This document shows, one piece after another, positions 1 to 10,973 of a stretch of DNA of 64,000 bases (positions within the stretch are counted from its first letter, which is position 1; every line of letters begins with the position of its first letter). The stretch comes from Stomorhina lunata (taxonomy: Eukaryota; Arthropoda; Insecta; Diptera; Rhiniidae): the NCBI GenBank assembly GCA_933228675.1, contig OW121741.1, positions 38,097,952 to 38,161,951 on the forward strand. The letters are read 5' to 3'. A program made the position numbers and the translations under genes. The notes below the pieces were generated by a model. That model did no database searches and had not been told where the DNA came from. It saw nothing but the letters and a program-made list of their open reading frames with translations.

Positions 1-1690
1 CAAAATACGGTCTATAAACACCAGAGATATCGTCAAAATTTGATGAGAATTTAAATTTTTTTTAAACTGTATTTTTCAAAAAAAAAAAATTAATTTCGTC
101 AAAAAATTGTGTTTTTTTAAAAAATATTTTTGAACTATATATCAAATTTTAGGAAATCATTCAACGCAGCACACTATCATTCATCAAAATCGCTAGATTA
201 ATAACTGAGATATCGCCAAAACTAAAGTGATCGATGAACGCAAATTGACAAATTAAGATTAAAAAGAAACCATATTTTTTTAAAAAAAATTTTTGAATTA
301 GATATCAGATTTTAGAAAATACTCCAACGCAACATGCTATTAAATTTTATCGAAATCGGTCTATAAACATCAGAGATATCGCCAAAATTCGATACGAATT
401 TAGACAAATTTTTTTTTTTAAACCTGTGTTTTTCAAAAAAAAGTTTTGAATTTCGTCAAAAAACTGTGTTTTTTAAAAAAAAGTTTTTGAACTGTATATC
501 AAATTTTAGGAAATCATTCAACGCCGCACACTATTAAATTTCATCAAAATCGGTCTATAAACACCAGAATTCAAAACTCGATGAGAATTTAAAAAAATTT
601 TGTATAAAAAACTGTATTTTTCATAAAAAAAAATTAATTTCGTAAAAAAAACTGTGTTTTTTAATTGAACTGTACATCAAATTTTAGGAAATCAACACAG
701 CACACTATTAAATTTCATCAAAATCGGTGGATCAATAAGCGAGATATCGCCAAAGCAAAAGGTATCGATGTACGCAAATTGGCATATTTTAATTTTTTTT
801 AAACAGTATTTAAGCCAAAATGTTGAATTATATATCAGATTTTAGAAAATACTCCAACGCAACATATTATTAAATTTTATCAAAATACGGTCTATAAACA
901 CCGAGATATCGTCAAAATTTGATGAGAATTTAAATTTTTTTTAAACTGTATTTTTCAAAAAAAAATAAATTTCGTCAAAAAACTGTGTTTTTTTAAAAAA
1001 TATTTTTGAACTATATATCAAATTTTAGGAAATCATTCAACGCAGCACACTATCATTCATCAAAATCGCTAGATTAATAACTGAGATATCGCCAAAACTA
1101 AAGTGAAATTAAAAAAAAAACAGTATTTAAAAAAAAAAAATTTAATTAGATATCAGATTTTAGAAAATACTCCAACGCAACATGCTATTTAATTTTATCA
1201 AAATCGATCTATAAACATCAGAGATATCACCAAAATTAAAAATTCGATAAGAATTTAGACACATTTTTTTTAAACCTGTGTTTTTCAAAAAAAAGTTTTG
1301 AATTTCGTCAAAATACTGTGTTTTTTTAAAAAAAAGTTTTTGAACTGTATATCAAATTTTAGGAAATCATTCAACGCCGCACACTATTAAATTTCATAAA
1401 AATCGGTAGATCAATAACCTAGATATCGCCAAAGCAAAAGTTATCAAAATCAAATTGACATATTTTAAAAATTTTTGTTTAAAAAAACAGTTTTTAAAAA
1501 AATTTTTGTATTATATATCAGATTTTAGAAATACTCCAATGCAACATGCTAATAAATTTTATCAAAATCGGTCTTTAAACATCAGAAATATCGCCAAAAT
1601 TCTAAATTCGATGAGAATTTAAAACAATTTTTTTTCAAAAACTGTATTTTTTAAAATTTTTTTTTTAAATTGTCATCGAAATTTAGTATT
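1..1690. repeat. AT-rich tandem repeat block, about 888-bp higher-order unit
   Basis: Short phrases recur throughout: 'aaaatcggtctataaac', 'gagatatcgccaaaa', 'aaattttaggaaatcattc', each followed by runs of A or T. The order of these sub-units at position 1 is repeated from about 888, with near-identical text ('caaaatacggtctataaac' at both), so the block is a higher-order tandem array. The same phrases flank the (GACA)n element at 1669-2345 and recur at 8540-8890, 21475-21730, 23390-24400 and 25870-26560. I take it to be the body of a dispersed repeat family that amplified locally. No coding capacity is seen. Confidence 0.75.
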
Positions 1691-2092
1691 TTAGCGATAT
1701 CTTGGGTGTTTATGGACCGATTTTAATGAAATTAAATATCGTACTGCGTAGGGAAATTTGTATAATTCGTCTGGGTACACTCACCAGGAGCTCCACAAAC
1801 TTGATTTCAACAGACGGACAGACGTACAGACAGACGGACAGAAAGACAGGCAGGCAGACAGACAGACAGACAGACGATGGGAATTTAAAACAATTTTTTT
1901 TTTAAACTGTATTTTTTTAATTTTTTTTAAATTGTCATCGAAATTTTAGTATTTTAGCGATATCTTGGGTGTTTATGGACCGATTTTAATGAAATTAAAT
2001 ATCGTACTGCGTAGGGAAATTTGTATAATTCGTCTGGGTACACTCACCAGGAGCTCCACAAACTTGATTTCAACAGACGGACAGACGTACAG

Positions 2093-2139
<47 letters not shown>

Positions 2140-2174
2140 GGCAGGCAGGCAGACAGGCAGACAGGCAGACAGGC

Positions 2175-2227
<53 letters not shown>

Positions 2228-2230
2228 GGC

Positions 2231-2327
<97 letters not shown>

Positions 2328-2345
2328 GGCAGACAGACAGACATG
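1669..2345. repeat. 263-bp tandem duplication with (GACA)n microsatellite expansions
   Basis: Two copies of one segment start near 1669 and 1931 (the same phrase lies at 1702 and 1965). Each ends in a GACA/GACG tract. The first tract is about 60 bp (1815-1877) and the second about 260 bp (2080-2343), interrupted by GGCA variants. The long open frames here on both strands (Gln-Thr-Asp-Arg or Cys-Leu-Ser-Val repeats) are by-products of the microsatellite. The layout fits dipteran mini-me elements, which carry a (GTCY)n proto-microsatellite. Confidence 0.85.
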
Positions 2346-3312
2346 GCTAAATCGACTCTCCTGGCGATTCTGAGTCGATCGGTATAAGCTGAATGACAAA
2401 CTTATAATTCCTGTGCTATACTTTTGAAACCACGAAATGGATAACCCTTTTATTAAAATATTGCTAACTACGTGCTCACTTTAATGATGACATGAAAGGG
2501 TTAATTTAGAGTATTTCAACATTTTTCTTCGCTAAACGCTTAAATTTGCCAACATACCGAGAAAAAATCTTGCAATCGAAATACCAATTGTTGGATATAC
2601 ACAAGTTTATTAATACATATGAAGAAAGTAAGTTGTACTCCAGCAGCGTTTTACTGGTTAACTTTTATTATGAGTTTTTTAAAAAAATTTTGTATAAATA
2701 TTTTTTCTCAACACCACAGGTGTCGTTTAGTTAATTTTCAATAAAATTTTTCTTTCCATCCACCCAAACTTCTTTTGTACGTTTATAACGATTCCTTTGT
2801 GTTACACAGACCATCAGCTAATGAAGATAAAGATCTGGTAGTTAGGTGGTTCTGTAGTTTATCTGATTGTTTGTTTTAACTGTTTTATTATTAATGTTTG
2901 GGTTTAAGGTAAAACTATGCTCCCCCTTGAAGGCGATAAGATCATAATGATAATGATTGCGATCAGAAAAGATTTGTTAATGTTATAAATTAGTTGATTG
3001 GCGCTGACTTTATTTGGGCCAATGAGGCGCCTCATCTATCAATGCGTTTTTGGTGGTGGTGATCGATGGATGGGAGATCGTTTTAAAGTTTGTCTAAAGA
3101 TTTTATTTCTGTTCTGGTTTGTTGGGGGTTAAATGATCTTTTGTTGTTTGTTATTGTATCAATCGGAACAATTAATTACTCAAATTAATCGTTTATTTGT
3201 TTTAAATGTCTTTACTTAACTTTGTATTTTGGTTGGATTCTACAGGGTGACACACCAATTGCGCTATAATAGCTTTCATTTATTCAAATGATCATGCAAT
3301 ATAAAGCAAACA
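2346..3312. other. Repeat tail, then mostly unique sequence upstream of the H2.0 exons
   Basis: 2346-2420 is the tail of the preceding mini-me-like repeat ('ctaaatcgactctcctggcg'). From about 2430 to 3240 the sequence is less repetitive and no exon is recognisable. It contains several GATA-type words and a 14-bp perfect palindrome, ATGAGGCGCCTCAT, at 3022-3035. Because H2.0 exon 4492-5042 begins with an acceptor, this stretch is probably intron of H2.0 and could hold enhancers. That is inference from position only. Confidence 0.4.
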
Positions 3313-4095
3313 CGTTTTTATACGCTTCACCTCCATAGGTGGAAAGGGTATTATAAGTTTGTGTTGATGTATGTAACGCATGGAAATATTTGTCTTAGAC
3401 CCACCTTTTAGTATACCAATAGGTTTAGAATCACTTTCTGAGTCGATTTAGCCATGTCCGTCCGTCCGTCCGTCTGGCTGGTTGGACCCCCATGTAAACC
3501 ATGTAATCAAACTACAGGTCGTAATTCTAAAGATAATTTAATGAAATTTCCACCATGGCTATTGAAATTCGTCAAAATCGGTTCATTATTTATGGTACCT
3601 TCCATAGGTCCCTCTTCCCGGAATTGATATATTGGCCACAAATATCAATATTTTTTCATGAAATTGAAATTAAGTACTGCTTATGTGAACCAAAATCACT
3701 GTACCAAATTTCGTTAAAAACGGTTCACATTTGACCATAGCTCCCATAGAAACTTTTCTTTAAAAACGCACTAAATGAGACAAAAATCACTAAAACGCTC
3801 GTAAATCTCAAGATAATGCAAATTTTAAGTTTATTTTTCGCATACATCATTTTTGTAACAACTGTAATCAATTTGCCAAATTTCGAGATAATTGGTCCAC
3901 ATTTGACCCTAGCTCTCATATAAGTCCAAATGTCGGAAGCAGCTTAAATATATAAGTTTTGAGAAAATGTTTGTATGATGGCAAAATTTACCAAATATTT
4001 GTCTTTATACATGAAAAATAACACCTTTGACCTTAGTGGTGAAGGGTATCGTATGGTCGGGCTTGACCGACTATAGCACTTTCTTACTTGTTTTG
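3313..4095 (-). mobile_element. mini-me/DINE-like dispersed repeat, reverse orientation
   Basis: This is the reverse-oriented counterpart of the repeats at 14503-15306, 19476-20259 and 43549-44357. It shares the internal GTCC/GACG tract (3453-3480), the 'ttagacccaccttttagtat' block and the end module 'ggtcgggcttgaccgac' followed by 'cttacttgttt'. Subterminal inverted repeats around 'atacccttcaccac' occur at both ends. Small non-coding elements with a (GTCY)n tract and such ends match what is known of mini-me/DINE (Helentron-related) elements in Diptera. It probably lies inside an H2.0 intron. Confidence 0.7.
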
Positions 4096-4491
4096 ATATC
4101 TGGTCTTCGGTTAATACTTTAAGGCAAACAAGTTAACTACTAATATTATGGTTCATCTACTGCTTAAAATTATTACCATTACCAAATTCACTTTCCGGTA
4201 TCCCAATAAAATTAAAAAGTAACCTACAAAATTTAAAGAATATTCGATTACTTACGCTTAAAAAGGTTTTAAGGTTTGTTTTTGTAGCACGATTCCCCAG
4301 AAGAGCTTAAAATTAGAATGGGTACTACAATATGTCACAACATCAATGGCTTGAAGATGATTTAGTTACTAAAGATCATTTCTAGAACTTATGAATTTCT
4401 ATTCTACAAACAAATTTTTCTCCAAATTCAATTTGATATTTACTTCAAAAGTAACACAAAAGATTTACCAATTTCCTCTTTTCCTTTTCAG
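4096..4491 (+). other. Intron end upstream of H2.0 exon
   Basis: Ordinary AT-rich sequence ending in a pyrimidine-rich tract ('cctcttttccttttcag') that forms the splice acceptor at 4490-4491. No other feature is seen. Confidence 0.6.
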
Positions 4492-5042
4492 TACCATCTC
4501 TAGCCCACTTCTCCTCCCTGCCGCCCACAGCGCTCATACGATTTCATCATGCCCACATGCAACAGCAGCAGCAACAAAAACCTCTGTCACCCAACTTTCC
4601 CGCCCAAGCCAATTTTAGCTTATCCTCCATAATAAATCCCCTGTGTAATTTAAAGCCTTTACAACTAAGCCCTCAACAAATTGGACTTCCAAATTTCTGT
4701 TCCAATAGATTTAATACAAAAGTGAATTTTGACATTCCCATAGTGAGACCAAATTTAAACTGTATAACGAGCTTAAGGCATCATATGACACCCTCAAATG
4801 AATCGCACAATTCCAACTCAACAGCGTCGGTAAACACGACTAGCACAGCGACTTCTAATACAAATAGCGGAAATTCTCATGGAAATCTGTCAAGTGGCGG
4901 TAAACGTAAGAGGTCTTGGTCTCGAGCGGTATTTAGTAATTTGCAGCGTAAGGGTTTGGAAATACAATTTCAACAGCAGAAATACATAACCAAACCGGAT
5001 AGACGTAAATTGGCAGCAAGACTTAATCTAACAGATGCTCAG
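4492..5042 (+). CDS. H2.0: H2.0 exon: Q-rich region and first two thirds of homeodomain
   Basis: Acceptor AG is at 4490-4491. The exon starts inside a codon (two bases complete it), so the upstream exon must end with one base of a codon. The open frame runs back through PSLAHFSSLPPTALIRFHH before the internal ATG at 4557, which argues that 4557 is not the true start. The exon ends after ...LTDAQ with donor GT at 5043-5044. Confidence 0.88.
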
Positions 5043-5325
5043 GTATTTGTTAGAACAAAGTTAAACAATTAACAATTTTATATTAAAAGTTCTTTTTTGT
5101 AATTTTCAGGTCAAAGTTTGGTTTCAAAATCGTCGCATGAAATGGCGTCATACCCGGGAAAATCTCAAAAGTGGCCAAGAGAAACAGCCTACTGAGGTCT
5201 CAAAATCTTCCCCTGATAACGCCGTTGGAACTGACTTACCCGGTTACTCTTCCGATGGTTCTTCCAGTCTAGAAATGAGTGATGTTGAGGACGAGGATGA
5301 TGATGAAATTGATGTTGTCGAATAG
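4492..5325 (+). CDS. H2.0: H2.0 homeobox protein, 3' two exons (5' end outside window)
   Basis: Homeodomain transcription factor, nuclear; in Drosophila H2.0 marks visceral-muscle lineages and is the founder of the HLX family. Coding blocks are 4492-5042 and 5110-5325, joined in phase 0 across a 67-bp intron. The joined frame reads through a low-complexity Gln run and a Ser/Thr/Asn-rich stretch into a complete homeodomain: basic start KRKRSWSRAVFS, helix 1 to 2 with LQRKGLEIQF and KPDRRKLAARLN, and recognition helix VKVWFQNRRMKWRH split by the intron just before VKV. An acidic tail (EDEDDDEID) ends at TAG 5323-5325. The first coding exon or exons are not recognisable in the window, so the gene is partial at its 5' side. 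The homeodomain text and intron position match H2.0 as I know it. Confidence 0.9.
5110..5325 (+). CDS. H2.0: H2.0 terminal exon: recognition helix and acidic C-terminus
   Basis: Acceptor 'ttttcag' ends at 5109. The exon begins VKVWFQNRRMKWRH, the DNA-contacting third helix with the invariant W, F, N and R residues. It continues with TRENLKSGQEKQ and a Ser- and Asp/Glu-rich tail to the TAG at 5323-5325. Confidence 0.92.
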   Translation, partial: VKVWFQNRRMKWRHTRENLKSGQEKQPTEVSKSSPDNAVGTDLPGYSSDGSSSLEMSDVEDEDDDEIDVVE

Positions 5326-5408
5326 TGTATAGTTAGACTTGACTTAAAAACTTAAAATTTAGTTAGATTAATAGTTTTAAACTTTATTTATTTTATTGTT
5401 TAAATTAT

Positions 5409-5432
5409 AATAAAAAATGTTTTAAAAATAAA
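5409..5432 (+). terminator. Poly(A) signals of H2.0
   Basis: Two AATAAA hexamers, at 5409-5414 and 5427-5432, lie about 85-105 bp after the H2.0 stop codon. This is a plausible short 3' UTR. Confidence 0.6.
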
Positions 5433-5639
5433 TTAATTGTCCCTGTCCCAAGGGAACCGTTTACCATATGTCAAGAAGGGTTTTGTGAGTCAAATGATCC
5501 GAAATATTTCTCTTATATTGAGGTACATATGTAAATTCAATTGGTTATCAAGTGAAAAGTCAAGAATTGAACTGACATCCTTTGACATTTATGTTGTAAA
5601 ATGGTGGAAAATGTTAACCATAGAAAAATCCGGGCGCTG

Positions 5640-6062
5640 AAGCTGCATAGACAATGCGTACAGCTAAGCCTTCTAAGACAATTGCCCTGACGAAAGTGTC
5701 CTAAATCTGCCTAATTATTCTCGATGTCTCAAATGTGAGTAGAGCGATCCTAATCTTAAAACATGTGAAAACCGCAAACGTTTGATCATCGTACAGACCG
5801 ACATTCCTCCTGTCACCAGTAGCGAAAACACATCTTCTTGAGCAGCCAACTACCAGCAGCTATCCATCAGTATAGATTTCGCAAGTTACATAGCACCACC
5901 ACTGCATTGACCGTCATTACCACTCAGATCAGGACATCCTTCAGTCCATAATGCCAACAAATTTTAAGAGGTGGATAGTAAATAGTCTAAGTGGTCCTCA
6001 GTCGTTTATAGAGTTCAGGGGCCAACGCTCAAAACACCGTAGAGTTAAACAGGGAGTTCCTT
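5640..6062 (+). pseudogene. Decayed jockey-type LINE reverse-transcriptase fragment
   Basis: Translated on the + strand, 5930-6062 reads close to TNFKRWIVNSLSGPQSFIEF followed by RGQRSKHRRVKQGVP. This is the stretch of non-LTR reverse transcriptases just before the conserved '(V)PQG' block. The upstream part (5640-5930) looks like earlier RT sequence with several frame breaks. It is a dead, truncated insertion in the intergenic region downstream of H2.0. Confidence 0.6.
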
Positions 6063-6718
6063 TTATTAAACTTCTTGCTTTCGTAACTCCCAGCTTCAAC
6101 GTAACTCGTTGAAGTGATATCTAATGCGGACGGCTGCATAAAAATGTCAACTGCCAGCCAACAATGTGGAAGCCATACGGTAAGATGAAGCGTTGTCTGA
6201 ATATCATTCACAAATTCTTCGCTGAAAGCAACCTGTAATATAAAGATATTGCACTCCATACATATTTTTTCTGTCAAATGTGAAATTAAAGTGGATAAAG
6301 AAAATTGAAAAACGCATAAAAGCACAAACATACATTTCATGAGCACGTGGCACATACGCTTCGAATTAGAGTAAAAGCAATTACTCCCTTTTTTATGGGA
6401 CTTATCATAAAGACCATACGGTAAATTAATATACGGAAGTGCAACATCTTTATATTATGGAATCCTTGATATATTTCTCGAGTCATTTTAGACAGTAGAC
6501 TGTCTAAAATGACTCGAGAAATATATCGGAGATAGGGTAAAATGTGAAACTTTCCACATATACCAGGTCCTTATGAAATTCTAACACCATTAAGCGATGT
6601 ACTTCTATCTATTGACAGCACGAAAGCGCCTAAAAAAGCTGAAACAGTTTGGTATTGGAAATGGGCGAGATAGGCGAATTGCTTCCATATAATCTCTAAC
6701 TGTGGAAATAAATTATAG
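6063..6718. other. Intergenic, no gene seen
   Basis: Unrecognised sequence apart from the perfect hairpin at 6468-6527. A 108-codon minus-strand frame at 6029-6355 overlaps the LINE end and has no recognisable domain. Confidence 0.4.
6468..6527. repeat. Perfect 60-bp hairpin (29-bp arms, 2-bp loop)
   Basis: The left arm 6468-6496 and right arm 6499-6527 are exact reverse complements, meeting at 'AG' (6497-6498). The arm core is CTCGAGTCATTTTAGACAGT. No function is evident; it resembles a template-switch or fold-back mutation. Confidence 0.95.
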
Positions 6719-8254
6719 TACCTGGTTGACCGAGCCTTGCTCGGAGCTTTATGATAAGCATTTTGAGGCAAATTATAAAGTTTTTATATATTTTATTTTA
6801 TAAAGTTTATTTTGTCCGACCAACACATAGTTCGCATAGTTTACAGTTTAACTCATTTTAATAATTTTGGAAATTATTCATACCAACAGAAACCTCCGTC
6901 GACTCATGCGCAACAACTTTGTTAAAGACTATAGTCTGATCAAATGCACAGTTTACGATTTAATTCATTTTGAGTAGTTTTAAGTGGCGCCACCTGAAGT
7001 TGTTCATACCATATAAGAAACCTTTGTCTGCTTATTCGTAACAACTTTGCTTATACTTATAACATGATCAAATGCACAGTTTACGATTTAATTCACTTTG
7101 ACTAATTTTCTGTGGTGCCACCTGCCGGACTTTGCTCATTCCACTTCATAAACCTTCTTCGTCTTATCCGTAACAACTTTGCTGAAGATTATAGCATGAT
7201 TAAATGTACAGCTTACGATTAAATTGACTTTGAGTTAATTTCAGTGGCGCCACCTGTCGAAATTTCTTCATAACAACTAAGGAACCTTCGTCGGACCATG
7301 TGCAACAACTTTGCTAAAGATTGTAGCATGATTAAATGTACAGATTACGATTAAATTGACTTTGAGTAACTTTCTGTAGCGCCACCTGTCGGAAATTATT
7401 CATACCAACTAAAAAGCCTTCGCCGGCTCATGCGCTACAACTTTGCTAAAGATCATAGCATGATCAAATGTACAGTTTACGATTTTATTAATTTTTAGTA
7501 ATTTTCAGTGGCGCCATCTGTCGGAAATTAGTCTTATCAACTTAAAAACCTTCGCCGGCTTATCCGCAACATCTTCGCTAAAGAGCATAACATGATCAAA
7601 TTCACAGTTTACTATTCTATAAAGAACATACATACAGACAAACATTCATTTGTTTAAATAATACAAATTTTTCCCCCTTTTTATTCCCTAATTTCTAAAA
7701 GTTCCATATACATATTTGGTACTTTTTTGGTGCCAATTGAATTCGGTACATTTTATTAAAACGCAGTTAACATAATGTATAATGTTCCTATTCATATTAC
7801 TTTGGAGATGTAAAGTTATCATTTTATCCCTTTTTTACCCATTTCGGCTCCAAAATCAAAAAAGTACCAAATACGTGTTCAATATTTCTTTCACATCTAT
7901 TGATTGCAGTACAAAGTTTCTTTCTATATTCCTTAGTTTAAAATATAAGAGTGGGTTAAAAAGGTACCAAAAAAACTATTTTCACCCTTTTTTACCCCTT
8001 ATCGGACATAGTTTCAAAAAAGTACCAAACACCTGTCCGTTTATTTTCATAGCTGTTTGAAACGTAATTTAAATTTTGTTTCTATACCTATTACTTAAGG
8101 AGATATAGCGTTTTCGATTTTTTCCCCTTTTTACCCGTTTTTACCCTCTTAGAGGCAAACGTTCCAAAAGTCCCTTCTTCTTCGACCTATACATCAAAAA
8201 AGATACCCACTGTCCAAATTTTATCAAAATCGTTAGAGCCGTTTTCGAGATAGT

Positions 8255-8321
<67 letters not shown>

Positions 8322-8330
8322 CAATTATTT
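6719..8330 (-). mobile_element. Dispersed repeat with internal 131-bp units, copy 1
   Basis: This about 1.6-kb element appears again in opposite orientation at 17275-18661. Its left end carries a hairpin (CCGAGC-CTT-GCTCGG near 6730) and the phrase 'ctggttgacc'. The middle, 6830-7640, is a tandem array of about 131-bp units each containing 'gtggcgccacctg' (at 6984, 7112, 7244, 7377 and 7508). The right part holds four degenerate 'accaaatacgtgttcaat'-type units and a TA microsatellite. A 3' terminal hairpin is Helitron-like, but I see no clean CTRR end, so the class is open. A further fragment lies at 40240-40310. Confidence 0.75.
8260..8315. repeat. (TA)n microsatellite
   Basis: About 56 bp of uninterrupted AT dinucleotides just after 'cgttttcgagatagtcattc', at the end of the dispersed repeat. 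Its inverted relative at 17275 lacks the tract. Confidence 0.95.
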
Positions 8331-9499
8331 AATAATATAAGATAAGATGATAAAAAAAAACTTATTATCAATCTTATGGAAAACGGTGAACATTTACCTT
8401 TAGCTCCAATAAAAACCGCACGCATCTTTTATATAATAAGAAAACTAAAGTTAATTCAAGTATTTTTGAACCAAATATAGTGACAATCGGCCTACATTTA
8501 ATTATAGCTTGAGGGTTTACTGCTAATACCGTTAGTGTAACATCTTTATATTATAAATTTCAAAATCGGTCTATAAACACCAGAGATATCGCTAAAATTC
8601 AAAATTCGATGAGAATTTAAACATTAATTTTTTTAAATTATATTTTGTACAATTTTTTTTTTAAATTCGTCATCGAAGTTTAGTATTTTAGCCATATCTT
8701 AGGTGTTTATGAACCGATTTTAAAATTAAATAGCATACTTCTTAGGGAAATTTCCTAAAATCTAGTGTATAATACGTCTGCGTACAACCACCAGGATCTT
8801 CACAACGACTCTCCTGGCGATTCTGTCCATCGGTATAATTTTTATGGGGTCTACGACGAATAATGAAAAAATTACAAACTGAATGACAAACTCATAATAT
8901 CCTTTCACCTATTGGTGAATGATATAAAAATATGTCAGTCAAAATTATTATATCCTTTAAACCTATAGTGGTGTATGGTGGAAACATTTTAAGCTATTGT
9001 AGATTAAAGTGATTCAACTTTCAAATAATATTATATATTGAAAATATCTGTTCTCGTAATTATGTTATTCACTGTATAGAATTTGTCATGTCAACAATTT
9101 AAATGTCTGCTATTTCTCTAACAGCATTTATACTGTAAATCTAACAGTAACAATGTTATTATCACAGCGCCATCTATTATCAAGTAGTCATATAATTTAT
9201 TATATTACTGCATCACCCTGTGTTTTTAACCTACCTTAATAAAACTTGTCTAAAAAGAGCGTTATATTTAAATGTTGCTGCCATGAAAACTTTACATTTA
9301 AGTGTTTGTAAATGATGTCTCATTAATTAGCTAGAAATGTGTAAATAGTTAGTTGACTTCGTCTCTTATCAAAACAATTGTCAACAAAAAAATATAGTTT
9401 TTGTTTTGACAACTGAAGCACGTTTTTTAAAACTTTACAGATAAACAAAAAAATATTACAGTAAAAATATATTAGCTCTATACATGATAAAAGAAATTA
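8331..9499. other. Intergenic with a mini-me-like remnant
   Basis: 8540-8890 repeats the 'cggtctataaacaccagaga' type of text seen at 1-1690 and ends in the 'cgactctcctggcgattctg' block. 8891-9499 shows short direct repeats only; no gene is seen. Confidence 0.5.
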
Positions 9500-9522
9500 G
9501 TAAGGTATAACCGTTCTCTCTT
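9500..9522 (+). repeat. 23-bp inverted repeat, left
   Basis: Starts GTAAGGTATAACCGTTCTCT and is exactly inverted at 11677-11699 and 13869-13891. The duplicated block is thus bounded by inverted ends, as if a 2.2-kb TIR element had been duplicated from its inside to its right end. Confidence 0.9.
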
Positions 9523-9668
9523 TTGTCACGACTGCAGGCTACGGGCTACAACCTGTTAAAATTAGAATACATTCATCCAAATAGAAATCATATTTTTAAG
9601 CGTCGACATAGCCACACGACTACCGTCTACCATTGCAGATATAGACAAAAAAATATATATAAATTTTA

Positions 9669-10875
9669 TCTATATCTATAAAAAAAATGTCCGTGTCTGT
9701 TTGTCTATTTGTATGTTGTTTGTTGGGAAGGATCTCCGAAGCTAGCGGACCGATTTTGCTAAAATTTTGACAGTGTAGTATGGTGTGGCCGGTGCTGACT
9801 ATAGGCTAATTTTTTTTCGAAATCTCAAGTGGGTGTGACCCCTCCCATATAACCCATATATTAAAAATGACAAATATAGGCAAAAGATAGGCCCGATTTT
9901 TCTGAAATTTTGACAGTATAGTAAGGTGTGATCGGTGGTTAAAATAGGCTAATTTTCTTTTCGAGATATCAAGTGGGCGCGACCCCTCCCATATAACTCA
10001 TATATTAAAAATGACAAATATGAATGACCAAGCGGCCCGATTTTTCTGAAATTCAGACAGTGGAGTAAGGTGTGACCGGTTGTTAAAATAGTCTAGAGCT
10101 TTCTCTGAAATCTCAAGTGGGCGTGACCCCTCCCATATAAGTTAAATATTGAAAATGACAAATATGGATGACCTAGCAGCTCAATTTCTCCATAATTTTG
10201 ACAGTATAATAAGGTGTGACCGGTGCTTAAAATAGGTAAAGGTTTTTCAGAAGTCTCAAGTGAGCGTGACCGCTCCCATATAACTCATATATTAAAAATG
10301 ACAAATATAGATGACCGAGCGGACCGATTTTTCTGAAATTTTAACGGTATGTTAAGGTATAACCGGTGGGTAAACTAGTTCAGTTTTTTTTAAATACCAA
10401 GTGGGCGTGACCCCTCCCATATAAGTAAAATATTAAAAATGACAAATATGGATGACCGAGTCGAGCGATTTTTTTTAATTTTTACAGTATAATTTTTTTG
10501 GAAATCTCAAATGGGCGTGAACCCTCCCATATAAGTCATATATTAAAAATTACGATTTAACCTAATTAATTAAAGTTTTAAGTGTGGATATTTTCATATT
10601 ATAGGATGGTTTTTCGCTTTTTCAGTTTTTTGAAAATAGACCAACAGGGACCTTGGAATTGGAAAATGGGGAATTTCTTTAAAATTGTATATCTAAAGAA
10701 CGGCTGGACCAATGAAGACATTTTTTCTTTGTAAATGTTTTTTTAGTCCAAGTTAGGATTATACATTAAGAAAAATTTACCATGCCTACTTTTACAACCT
10801 CTAAATAATAACTTTAATTAATATAACTAATAACTTTAACTACTAACCCGGGCAACGCCATGTAAAATCAGCTAG
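9669..10875 (+). mobile_element. Helitron-like non-autonomous element, copy 1
   Basis: It begins TCTATATCTATAAAAAAAAT, follows an A, ends in CTAG (10872-10875) and is followed by T. This fits the known Helitron rule: 5' TC, 3' CTRR, insertion between A and T, no target duplication. Between the ends lie about six degenerate units of roughly 143 bp containing 'gtgacccctcccatata' (at 9841, 9985, 10129, 10272, 10413 and 10523). No Rep/helicase frame is present. Confidence 0.65.
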
Positions 10876-10914
10876 TATATAATATAAAAATGTATATTTA
10901 ATAAATAAAATTTT

Positions 10915-10973
10915 ACTTCTATTGAGTTAGAGTTATATAAATATTATTTATATAACTCTAACTCAATAGAAGT
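10915..10973. repeat. Perfect 59-bp hairpin in duplication copy 1
   Basis: Arms of 29 bp (10915-10943 and 10945-10973) are exact reverse complements around a single T. The arm begins ACTTCTATTGAGTTAGAG. Confidence 0.95.

Noticed and set aside
1965..2399. Long open frames with Arg-Gln-Thr-Asp or Ser-Val-Cys-Leu repeats on both strands
   Set aside because: They are translations of the (GACA)n tract; a 4-bp repeat without stops is open in all frames.
2546..2734. Possible upstream H2.0 exon
   Set aside because: No similarity to known H2.0 N-terminal sequence, no good splice sites in the needed phase, and a low-complexity protein.
4391..4618. Open frame in another register before H2.0
   Set aside because: It crosses the intron acceptor at 4491 and is out of frame with the homeodomain.
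6029..6355. 108-codon minus-strand frame
   Set aside because: Overlaps the plus-strand LINE fragment and has no domain.
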